Source: Nicotiana tabacum (lineage: Eukaryota > Streptophyta > Magnoliopsida > Solanales > Solanaceae). From it: DNA of 64,000 nucleotides. The stretch lies in assembly GCF_000715075.1 (NCBI RefSeq), contig NC_134095.1, forward strand, positions 45,610,806 to 45,674,805, read 5' to 3'. Numbering within the stretch: position 1 is the stretch's first letter; each line of letters begins with the position of its first letter. Of the stretch, positions 35,714 through 45,697 are shown one piece after another. The notes beneath the pieces were generated by a model. That model saw only the letters and a list, made by a program, of their open reading frames with translations, ran no database searches and was not told the origin of the DNA. The position numbers and the translations under genes were made by a program.

Positions 35714-36231
35714 AACATATTCTCAATACGCCTAATTTCATTTTTGTAAGAACTTGGACCATGGGAAGGATAATGAGATGGGTCGCTCGGTTGTTGATAC
35801 ATCGGGGGCCTTTGAAAACCCGATCCCCGGTTGCCTTGATTATTTTTTCAACCCCTTTCATTGTTACCTCCCCAATTTCCTTAATTGTTGCCACTCCAAT
35901 TACCTTGGTTATTTCCACCACTCTAATTTCCTTGATTGTTATTGTTATTCCAATTCTCTTGATTATTACTACTACTCCAATTACCTTGATTGCTTGAATT
36001 CTAATTACCTTGATTCTTTTAAGGTCGCCATTGTTGTTGATTTGGGCCTTGGAAGTTGTTTCTTTACCCTTGAAAGTTGTTCACATATTGCACCTCCTCC
36101 TCTTGTTCATGGTAAGATTCATCTAGATCAAACCTATTATCTTCTTGCCCATAATTATCTGCTCAGGTTTGCACTTGTGGACCCTTTTGTTCACCATCAT
36201 GCTTACTCCCTCCATGGCATTGACTTGATTC
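35714..36231 (-). pseudogene. Duplicated piece of element C gag
   Basis: This 518-bp piece repeats 45698-46216, the gag segment just right of the E insertion: Asn/Gln-rich region, KRRQ-type patch and the start of the QGxxP linker, including the same junction aacatattctcaat. It lies between two LTR sequences of E. It is a second copy, not a different gag region, so target DNA was duplicated during a rearrangement. Confidence 0.8.
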
Positions 36232-36378
36232 TCTATTTTCTGAAGTCATAGCAACTCACATTAGCTGAAGTCTGTTGATTTGAGTTGTGTACCAAGTGTG
36301 TCAGGTTCCTTATCTGGTTCTTTGACAGTAAGTTTGTTAGATCATCAAAACATTAAGCTAAGGTACTGTAAACCCATC
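36232..36378 (-). repeat. Partial LTR of element E next to purine tract
   Basis: 147 bp matching the right end of the LTR (ctgaagtcatagcaactcac ... gtaaacccatca). It directly follows the purine tract, so it is the start of the original 3' LTR, broken at about 36231 and joined to gag DNA through a short shared stretch (ttg). Confidence 0.8.
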
Positions 36379-36540
36379 AATTTCCTCCTTTTTGGTGATG
36401 ACAAATTAGAAATTGATAACACATGATTTAGAGCAAAATTGACCAGATGAAGTAGCAAGAACTTCACAAGTTCCCCCTGACTTTATGCTTCCCCCTTAAT
36501 CAGATCTCTGTTTCAATTATACTTCCCCCTTTTGGCATCA
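36379..36540 (-). other. Multiple polypurine tracts, element E
   Basis: On the minus strand: ccaaaaaggaggaaat just before the LTR (36395-36379), and farther up aaggggga-type runs at about 36480-36472, 36498-36488 and 36536-36521. Repeated purine tracts are described for Sireviruses, and the first adjoins the LTR start TGATGGG. Confidence 0.6.
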
Positions 36541-36839
36541 TTAAAAATACACATGAAAGTAATCAACATAAAGAAGTCTAGCCTAGCTAACTCTTTCCAC
36601 ATATGTGCACACAACATGATAGAAAAAGAGAAGCAGAGAGACATAAGTAATAAACAGCAAAAGAGGATAGTTTTTATAAAACATAAGCCTTTACCATTAC
36701 AGCAAAGGCAGAATTTGGACTGTTATCACCGGGAGCAGTACAAGTACATTCCATCCACACCACAAAAGAAAAACAAAAACAAATGCCATAGTAATAAAAA
36801 ACAAAAGAGATAATCCAGAAACTGGTCACTGAAGGGTTA

Positions 36840-39001
36840 GCCTAGGGGACACTAGAAGGAGAGGGCTTAGAAGCTATAGCGAGGGTGTTGAGAACTAGAT
36901 CAATTCGGGCATTGGCTAACATTTTCTCTGTGAGCAGTTTTTCCTTCAGGTTCTCCACTTGTTGCCTGAGATCAGCACTTTATTTGGTTAGTCGAGCAAT
37001 CTCCTCATTTGACCCTGGTGCCTCTTGGGCCTGGTGGCTGTCCAGTATGGCATTTTTGATTTCAGTTTCCTAATCTCCTCAGTAGCACTATTTTGGGCAT
37101 TGATAAGATGAGAAATTATTGAAGTGCTTCCTACCCCTCCTCCTTTTTCAACACATTCACATTCCTCCAAAGTAGTTTGGGAGAAGGTCTGCTTCTTGGT
37201 CCCCATATTGGGTTGTCCCAAAGGCACATCGAAGAACTTAAAGACATGCGTGAGAAGAAATCCATAAGGAAGACCATGGTTTCAATCTTTGAACGTTGCC
37301 ACATTTTGCATGTGCTTAATCATGATGGCTGGCAAGCTTATAGCTCGGAACCCATCTAGTGCTTCCATCAAATATAGATCAGACTTAGAAGTGATGGACC
37401 TTCTCTCAGCACGGGGTGGAAGAACCTTGTTTACCAACTCAAACAATAGCTGGTAAACAGGAAGCAGAGGTTTCTTGTGAACCCGTTCCCCCTTCTGGAC
37501 TGCGCCTTCCTTCACAATAGCATTCATAAAATTTGACCCACACACATTCTTGACAAAGGACATACCATCAGCAGGGACCTTAAGAATGTCCCCAAGCAGA
37601 GCAGCATCCAACACAATATCAACTCTATTGACCAAAACACAAATATGATCAGTTTCAACAGGAAAGAGGTTTGCATAGAAACTTTAGACCTCATCCTCAT
37701 AGACTTTGGGCACATCCACCTTGAATAGATGGACCCACTGTTGAAACTCAACCATGTCTATTATTTGTCTCGTTCTGTCCATTTGAGAGATTTCTGGGTC
37801 AAAAGTGCGAACCCACAGAACCTTTTGGTACCTCAGTCGTTCCTTAGCAGACATACTCTCATGCTTCACTCTTTTTGCAGAATCAGGTTCCTCACAGTTT
37901 TCACCTTCCTTTTTCCAGACTTCACACTCGATTTACCCTTTCTACTGGACTTTACTAACACATCCTCATCAGACAATGACTATTCACTCACTACTTGTTT
38001 CAACTTTTTACTACTTTTTACTGATTTTGAACTTGGCGTAGCAACACCTTATCTTGCTTCTTTTTCTAAGACCTTTTCACCAAGGAACTTGGTTCCTCTG
38101 TTGCTTCCTCATCTACTTCCACTATAGGAATATTTTTGTCACACACAACCTCTCCATTTTTCACCAGCCTCTTTTTCTTCTTCTTGTTACTCCATTTACT
38201 CTTCTACAGGGCAGACTCAAAAGCCTCCTTTTCTTGCAACCTAGTAGTAGGTCGCTTAGGAGAAGGCTTGGTAGTGGTTACTGCCCTTCTCTTGGCAATG
38301 AACGCATCTAGAGCAACATTATCTTGATTTTCTTCATCACTGGACCTCATAGCAGGATCCAAAATTTCCAAGGGCTCAACATCAAAGTGTGGAGAAGGAG
38401 AGTCAAAACTGACCTTGGAAGAGGATCCTTGACCTATTTCCTTAGGAGAGCGGTCAGGTCCTTCAAGAGGGGTCCCAATAGTTCTACTAGTGCAGAATTT
38501 TCAAAGAGCACCACAGCTCCTTCTTCCACTGGGAACTGCGTCTCTTTCTTCTGAGACTCAGGAACAGAAGAGATTACCCCATACATTATTCCATCAATAG
38601 ATATGGCCAATATGTTATCTACGACCTCTTTCTCTTGAGACTCCATGGGTACCACAAACTCAGAAATGAGAACAACTGTAGACTGATCAATACTAACTTC
38701 TAAGACCTCTACTACCTGAGGAACTTTACTCTATTCTCTATCCTCACTTTGTTCAGTGAGAATCTTAGGTGATAGAGATGAAAGGCCATCGGGTTTTAGG
38801 GTTTCTGAGTTCTCGACATTTGTAGGGAGAGAGAGTGACAGGAAAAATAGAGGGTGAAAGAGTGTCAGGTTTGGGAGTGTCCTCTGCAGTGGTTGTTGGA
38901 AAGAGGATGGTGAGAGGTGTTTCACAAGGAGCATAAGAATCAAGGGTTTTCTCTGGGGTTTTCTTAACTAAGGAGGGGATTATCGGTTGATCTTCAACCA
39001 T
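36840..39001 (-). pseudogene. Extra ORF downstream of RNase H (FYAN-domain protein), element E
   Basis: Start near ATG 39001 (MVEDQPIIPSLVKK). Ser/Thr/Pro- and Glu-rich N-terminal third; Lys/Arg-rich stretches near 38200-37900; conserved core from VRTFDPEISQMDRTRQIIDM (about 37810) to SFYANLFPVETDHICV (about 37680) and VDIVLDAALLGDIL; LPPRAERRSITSKSDLYLM; C-terminal coiled coil (ATEEIRKLKSK..., DLRQQVENLKEKLLTEKM) at about 37110-36890. Sireviruses carry such an ORF, often called env-like; I see no signal peptide or transmembrane segment. At least five stops or shifts, including TAA just before SFYAN. Confidence 0.6.
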
Positions 39002-39474
39002 GGCAGAGAAGAAATTTGAATGTTCTAGAGAAAGACTGAAGAAAATATATGATCATTCAAAGAGATGAAAGGGTTTTAATGGGAGAAGAGATAATTATGA
39101 GGGAGAGAGAAACCAGTTCTGAAATATCGGTAGTTTTGTGGGGAGTTGCAACGTTTCAGAGGGAGATGAAGGGACTTGAAATGAAAAGACGTGACATACA
39201 GGGTCTGAGAAGGTTGCTGACATGGCACTCAATTTTTTGCATCCTTTTAAGATATGTATGAAAAAGCAGAACACTACTAACCTGTGCTGCAAGAACCGGG
39301 TTCTTGACCTATCTTTCAAAAATTTTACCACTCATGTAGTGCATCTACAGCTTCTATAATCATCATGCGTGTCTACCTGCAACGGTATTGAAGTGAGTTA
39401 GACTTGGCCGAAAAACACTTTATCTAATGTTACCTGAATGTGACTTTCATAGCCAACTGATGGGAATCGGGTTC

Positions 39475-40040
39475 TCAATTAGGCTTTATTAGCCCTAGCT
39501 GCAACCTATTTCTCTCAAAATGTTCCTTGCCTAGTACTTTGGTGAAGATATCTACAAGTTGTTCTTCTGTACTACAGAACTTCATACATATAAGCCCTTT
39601 CTCCACGTTGTCTCTGAGAAAATGATGTCTCACATCAATGTGCTTGGTTTTTTTATGTTGAACCGGGTTCTTGGCCATGTTGAGTGCACTAGTGTTATCA
39701 CATAGGATAGGCACACAGTCAGTGTACACACCAAAATCTTCCAATTATTGTTTGATCCATAGGAGTTGAGCACAGCAGGAAGTTGCAGCAACATATTCTG
39801 TTTCAGCTGTTAAAAGAGCCACTGAGTTTTGTTTCCTTGTGCCCATTGAGATGAAACATGATCCTAGAAAGTGAGCCATTCCAGAAGTACTCTTCCTGTC
39901 CACAAGATAACCTTCATAGTCAGCACCAGCATACCCAATAAGATTAAAATTATCACCTGAAGGGTAGTACAGGACCAAGTCGTGTGTTCCCTTAAGATAT
40001 CTCAAGATTTTCTTAAAACCTTGCACATAGCCCTACACTA
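39475..40040 (-). pseudogene. RNase H, element E
   Basis: Frames 40026-39745 and 39744-39475: FKKILRYLKGTHDLVLYY, ADYEGYLVDRKSTSG, TAETEYVAATSCCAQLLWIKQ, then CDNTSALNMAKNPVQHKKTKHIDVRHHFL (split: CDNTSALNMAKNP and HKKTKHIDVRHHF), ending LGLIKPN. A single stop at 39745 divides the two. The Ty1/copia RNase H pattern is clear. Confidence 0.9.
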
Positions 40041-41390
40041 AAGACAATATCAGGTATGCTGTCATTGAGGTAGAGAAGAGACCCAATAATGCCTCTATAC
40101 ATTGTTTGATTTACAGGAGAGCCAGATTCATCCATGTCCAGTCGAGTAGCAGTGGCAATAGGAGTGTCAATCACTTTTGATGCTTCCATATCAAACCTCT
40201 TCAGGAGCTCCTTGATGTATTTCTAGTGACTGATGAATGTACCCTTTGTGGACTGCTTCACTTGAAGACCCAAGAAGAAGTTCAACTCACCCATCATACT
40301 CATCTCAAACTCACTTCCCATGAGTTTGGAAAATTCTTCACACAGTGAATCAGTTGTTGCCCCAAAAATGATATCATCAACATATACCTGAACGATGAAC
40401 AAGTTCCTTCCTCGTTTCTTTAGAAATAAAGTGTTGTCAATTTTTCCTCTTATGAAACCATTTTCTAAAAGAAACTTTGACAATCTTTCATACCAAGCTC
40501 GAGGAGCCTGATTCAACCCATACAATGCCTTGTCCAATTTAAATACATATTCAGGGTGTTCATGACATTCAAAGCCTGGAGGTTGCTTTACATAGAATTC
40601 TTCCTTAAGGAATCCATTCAGAAATGCACTTTTGACATCAATTTGGAATAGAGTACATTCCATATGTGATGCAAATGCAATAAGGATTCTAATAGCTTCC
40701 ATGCGAGAAACCGAAGCAAAAGTCTCATCATAATCAATTCATTCTTCCTAATTGTAACCTTGGACCACTAGCCCTAGCCTTATTCCTTGTAGTGTATCCA
40801 TGCTCATCAAGCTTATTCCTGAATACCCACCTGGTTCCTATGATGGTTCTATTTGAGGGTCTAGGTACCAGGTGCCATACATTTTTCCTTTTGAACTGAT
40901 GCAACTCATCTTGCATAGCTGTAATCCAGTCTGTATCCTTTAAGGCTTCCTTGATGTTTTTGGGTTCTATTTGGGAAATAAAGGCTGACAAGGCAAGTGA
41001 ATTTCTAGCTTTTGATCTGGTTTGTACTCCTGAATCCAGAGGGGTAATTATGTTTTCAAGAGGATGGGAGCTTTTGTGTTTCCAATTGGGCACTTGAGCC
41101 CTATTTGTAGAGGATCTGGGTAAGTCTGACTGCTTCCCTTGCATTCTTCTCTCAGCTACCTGTGGAGTACTTTGAACTGCATCAACCACTCTTTCTTCAG
41201 CTTCAGTGGTTGTAATTGTGGCACCTGGTTCCTCTCTGGCTGATGAGGAAGACATTGCATTATCTTCACTTGGATCCTTCACTTGACTCATCATGTTTGC
41301 CTTTCCATTTGTCATGTCAATGACTTCACCTGAAACTAGCAGAGGCTCTCCATCTTGATCATCCTTGTTGCTTTTCTCACATGAGGGATA
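40041..41390 (-). pseudogene. Reverse transcriptase, element E
   Basis: Frame 41315-40734 holds the segment between integrase and RT and the RT start (WITAMQDELHQFKRKNVWHL, GTRWVFRNKLDE); 40702-40223 has QIDVKSAFLNGFLKEEFYV, QPPGFE, LDKALYGLNQAPRAWYERL and the catalytic VYVDDIIFG at about 40385, then MSMMGELNFFLGLQV. Breaks at about 40733 and 40222. Copies RNA to DNA in the particle; here non-functional. Confidence 0.9.
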
Positions 41391-42290
41391 GGACTCGTCA
41401 AAGATTACATGTATACTTTCCTAAACACACTGAGTCCGCTTGTTTTATATCTTGTAGGCTTTACTTTGAGAAGAGTATCCTAGAAAGATTCCTTCATCAC
41501 TCTTGGCATCAAATTTTCCAAGCTGATCCTTTGCATTGTTTAGAACATAACAATTGCACCCAAATATTCTTAAGTGAGTCATCATGGGCTTTCTTCCATT
41601 CAGCAAATCATAGGGGGTTTTGTTCAAGAGAGACCTAATCATGCACATGTTCACCAAGTAGCAGGCTATGTTGATAGCTTCAGCCCAGAAGTTCTTAACA
41701 ATCCCACTGTCGATCAGCATTGTTCTTGCCATTTCCTCAATGGTTATGTTCTTCCTTTCCACAACTCCATTTTGTTGGGGAGTCCTTGGGGCTAAGAAGT
41801 TGTGAGTAATGTCATTCTCATTACAGAATTCATCAAACTTAGCATTGTCAAACTCTATTCCATGATCTGATCTAATACATGCTACTCTTGATTCCATCTT
41901 CACTTGGATTTTCTTCAAAAAGGCTATGAACACTTCAAAGGTTTCATCTTTTGTTCTAAGTAACAGAGTCCAAGTAAATCTGGAGTAGTCATCCACTATC
42001 ACAAAGATATATCTTTTTTCTCCCCTACTTTGCACTCTCATAGGGCCACATAGATCCATATGAAGAAAATCAAGTGGTTTTGAGATGCTGACATCCTTCT
42101 TTGGCTTGAATGAGGATTTCACATGCTTCCCTCTAGTGCAAGCATCGTAGATTTTGTGTTCTTTGAACCTTGACATGGGCAGACCACGAACTAGGTCCTT
42201 CTGAATCAGCTTATTCAGTAGAGAGAAGCTTGCATGCCCTAGTCTTCTGTGCCAGTTCAACATCATCATCAACTGCTTTCAAGCAACTCA
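41391..42290 (-). pseudogene. Integrase, element E
   Basis: Frame 42272-41445 (275 codons) covers the zinc-binding region (WHRRLGHASF ... YDACTRGKH; the first Cys of the CxxC reads Tyr), the core with Asp in LHMDLCGP (about 42055), Asp in RSDHGIEFDN (about 41860) and Glu in QQNGVVERKN (about 41750), and LRIFGCNCYVLN toward the end. The catalytic triad is present; the zinc site is damaged. The frame stops near 41445, losing the end that would link to RT. Confidence 0.9.
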
Positions 42291-42650
42291 GATCACCACT
42301 TTGTAGAGATTCGAAATCAGCAACATAGATATTTTTGTATCTTTTGGCCACAAGTACTACTTTACCAGTTACTAGATTTGTAACTGTGCATATCTTGGAC
42401 AAGAATTCCACTTTGTTTCCTTTATCACATATCTGGGAGACACTCAAGAGACTGTATTTAAGGCTATTGACATAGTACACATTCTCAATTGAGTGAGAGA
42501 GTGACTTTCCAATTTTTCCAACACCAAGAATGTACCCTTTTTTCCATTTCCAAAGGATACACTCCCTCCTTGTAGGGCTTTTAGTGAAAGAAAGTCTATG
42601 GTATTTCTAGTCATGTGCTTTGAGCATCCACTATCCATGAACTATTGTTG
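42291..42650 (-). pseudogene. Protease and gag-pre-integrase region, element E
   Basis: 42638-42444 begins with MDSGCSKHMT, the Ty1/copia aspartic protease active site (D-S-G), followed by VSFGNGKKGTFLVL. The next frame 42480-42211 holds MYYVNSLKYSLLSVSQICDKG and the pre-integrase domain. One shift separates them near 42460. Confidence 0.85.
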
Positions 42651-44781
42651 ACTGCTTCCTTTCACTGTTCCCTGCACAAGGAGATAACATGTTAGATTTA
42701 GGAACCCAAGCAAGTTTAGGTCCCTTGTAATAAGCAAGAGGATGAATAAGTGGTCTTTTAGTCCATGCAGGTAATATACGTTTTTAACGAGCGGTACCTG
42801 GTCCCTTTTCAGCAGTTACTCTTTCAGCAAAAACTTTGTTTTTCTGTAGAGACTAAACCCTGGCTTGGCAATTTTCTTTGAAATGCGTATTGTTCCCACA
42901 GTGGGTACACAGCTAGTTATTGGGTACAATAAGATATTTGCTATGAGGGTTGTAAGGAGTTCTCTCCCTTTGAAACCATATTCCCTACCTGTTTCCACCA
43001 TTATTAACATACATAGCAGTATTAGCATCTGAGGACCAGGTCCACTTAAGGAACTTCTCAAGATTATTTTTTACTCTTTCCAATTCTGCTTGGAGCTGCC
43101 TATATTTCTCAAGTTCAGCACACAAACTAGTTCTCACAACATTTAACTCATTTTCAAGCTTAATGTATGCCTTACTAGCTACTTCTTTCCCTTTTTCATA
43201 ATTTCCAGGCCTACACTCAACTCTGAGTTCCTCTATTATTTCCCTTATGTCTACAGTTACTATTAAGAGGTCATCTCTCTCCTGCTCAATAACAGTCACT
43301 TTCTCCACTAAGATATCTTTTTCTTTACTAAAATTCTCAATGGTTTCTTTCAAGTCAACTACTACTACCATCAGATCATCTCTTTCATGTTCTACACTAG
43401 TGATTTTCTCAGTTAAAACCTTCTTTTCATTTTCCAGATTATCTACAATTTCCTTCAAATCAACCACACAGACTACCAAGTCATCTTTGGTTTGCTCGGC
43501 ATCTCCTAATTCTATGGTCAAGGCATTCTTATCATCTACAAGACTATGATAGGCATCAATTAATACATTTGTTAATGACATGAGTTTCTTAGGAGAGTAG
43601 GATTTCTGATTTCTCTGAACATCCCTGAAGTTTACCTTATCATTGTCATCATCTTCATCATCGTCTGATTAAGCCATCAAAGCAAATATTGAATCATATT
43701 TATTTGCTTCACTTTCAACTGCCATCATAGAACTGTCACCTGCATCAGTTTCTTCTTCATACTCACTGGAGGAATCTCCCCATGCTGTAAGAGCTTGCTT
43801 CATAGCGTTGTCAGCGGCATTCTTTCTTTTGAATCGTTTGTTAGGAACCGGGTTCCTCTTGGCTGCTTTATTAGGGTTGTACTTAAAGTGTTCTTACTTC
43901 AGGAGAGGGAAATCTTTGATAAAATGCCATGGCTTCCCACATTTATGACAAAGGTCATTTTAGTCTGCTGGAACAGCTTCTCTTGGGTATCCCTCCATTC
44001 CTTCTTACCATTTTCTGAAACTTTTGGTTAGGTAGGCCATGTCACAGTCCTTCTCACTTGAGTCATTGCTTTCAGCTTTGAGTACCAGGTTCTTTTCTTT
44101 CTTTGGTTCTCTTCTTTCACTGTCCTTCGTCCTCTTCATTTCGTAAGTTTTAAGATTTCCAACTAGCTTATCTATAGTTAGGGACTGCAAATCCTTTGCT
44201 TCAGTAATGGCATTCACTTTGCTCTATCATGAACTAGGCAAGACACTAAGAATTTTACTCACGGGCTTGTTCCTGGGAATAATTTCACCAAGCGAGTGTA
44301 GCTCATTTATGATGGAAGTGAATCTTGTGTGCATGTCTTGAATAGATTCATCGTTTTCAATACTGAAGAGCTCGTACTCAGTGGTGAGCATATCAATCTT
44401 AGATTGCTTTACTTGAATGGTTCCCTCGTGTGTTGTTTGCAAAGCTTTCGATATTTCCTTGGCGGATTGACAAGCTGAGATCATTTGGTATTCATCAGGT
44501 CCTATGCCACACACCAAAATTTTCTTGGCATGAAAGTTTTTCTACAAAACTTTCCTATCTGTATCATTGTATTCTTTCCTGGTTTTTGGCATCGTCACTG
44601 GAGGGTCTCCGACCTTCTTTGTTGGGACATAAGGACCATCACATATAACATCCCACAACTCAGAATCTTCTGCCATGATAAAATCATGCATTCTTGTCTT
44701 CCACCACCCATAGTATTGCCCATTGAACCTGGGTGGTCTATACATAGACTGACCTTCTTCAAAATTTGGTGGAGCAGCCAT
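42651..44781 (-). pseudogene. gag with coiled coil and two zinc knuckles, element E
   Basis: Start ATG 44781 (MAAPPNFEEGQSMYRPPRFN). Then WWKTRMHDFI; YELFSIENDESIQDMHTRF (about 44370); IDKLVGNLKTYEMKR; a first knuckle CHKCGKPWHFIKDF at about 43955-43915 whose last Cys is Phe; a long coiled-coil segment 43581-43050 built of about 33-residue repeats (ERDDL, VVDLKE, EKxxLxEK); and an intact CCHC knuckle CTHCGNNTHFKENC near 42905-42860. Stops or shifts at about 44541, 44226, 44004, 43670 and 42984. Structural protein of the particle. Confidence 0.8.
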
Positions 44782-44806
44782 GAGGATCCTTCGTAGGTGT
44801 TAAGAA

Positions 44807-44820
44807 CCTGCTCTGATACC
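44807..44820 (-). other. Primer binding site, element E (tRNA-iMet type)
   Basis: On the minus strand ggtatcagagcagg, three bases after the LTR end, matches the usual Ty1/copia initiator-Met primer site. Confidence 0.85.
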
Positions 44821-44823
44821 AAT

Positions 44824-45697
44824 TGATATAATATATGAGTCCACCAAACTATATAGAAACCAGGTCCTCTATTAGTTTCCCCTGAGAATGCTAATGAAAC
44901 ACTAAGTAAATAGAACAGGGATTTTTAAGGATTAAAAACCACGATCTACACTGGTAGGATTTCAACATCACTATGAGCAAATTTAGGTTACAACCTATGC
45001 AATCTAGGAATTAAACTCTTAATCCCTCACTAACTTGTAATACACCTATTACAAGCCACTTTGCAATACACCTATTACAAAGACTTCAACTCATGACTAA
45101 CTCTAGTCACGACACAAACACAAAAGGTTTATGGTTTATAGGGGGTTCCTAAGTAATGCGTCTAGATAAGAAAAGTAGTAATTACAATGAAGAACAATCA
45201 CGAAGTTACAACTCAACTAAGGACATACAAGATATTAACTGTAGGAGCTGGTTCGTAGTAGTGTTAAACTTTGTTCTTGATGCACTTGAGAATTGAATGC
45301 TTGATTGTCAGATGCTTGAATGCCTGAGTGAATTCTCAAATGTTCAAGTGATGTTTTATTGTAATGTTTTTTGTTAATACAACATGGATGACATCACTTG
45401 AATGATGTAATCACTTGGTAGGTCAAATGAGAAGTGACTGTAGAACTGTGCTGCACTATTTTTGTGTACAGTGTCGGCACTCACTTTCCAGCTATAGAGA
45501 GTTGACTTCTTACTGTTGTCAGGGAAAAACAAGGGTATCAGGTCCCTGTGTTGATTCTTTATTTTCTGAAGTCATAGCAACTCACATTAGCTAAAGCCCG
45601 TTGATTTGAGTTGTGTACCAAGCCTGTCAGGTTCCTTATCTGACAATAATTTTGTTAGATCATCAAAACATTATGCTAAGGTACTGTAAACCCATCA
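44824..45697 (-). repeat. 5' LTR of element E
   Basis: 874 bp between tgatataatatatgag and gtaaacccatca (plus-strand reading), followed by aacat (45698-45702), the right target duplication in element C gag. A TATA-like and leader region lies inside but no box is certain. Confidence 0.9.

Larger units (their letters stand above)
34808..45697 (-). mobile_element. Element E: Sirevirus-like Ty1/copia retrotransposon with rearranged 3' side
   Basis: Minus strand: 5' LTR 45697-44824, initiator-Met-type primer site, gag with coiled coils, protease, integrase, RT, RNase H, an extra ORF, several purine tracts, an LTR start (36378-36232), then 518 bp of element C gag (36231-35714) and a complete LTR (35713-34808). 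Order integrase before RT proves Ty1/copia. The extra ORF after RNase H, large coiled-coil gag and multiple purine tracts are Sirevirus traits. The inserted target is aacat. Decay is lighter than in A-D, as expected for a later insertion. Confidence 0.85.

Noticed and set aside
35754..36251. 165-codon Cys/Tyr/Leu-rich plus-strand frame (and a similar one at 45738-46250)
   Set aside because: Antisense of element C gag; the pairing of the two frames is explained by the duplicated target DNA.
36840..39001. Envelope protein in copia element E
   Set aside because: No signal peptide, transmembrane helix or cleavage site could be seen; the position alone does not support an envelope role.
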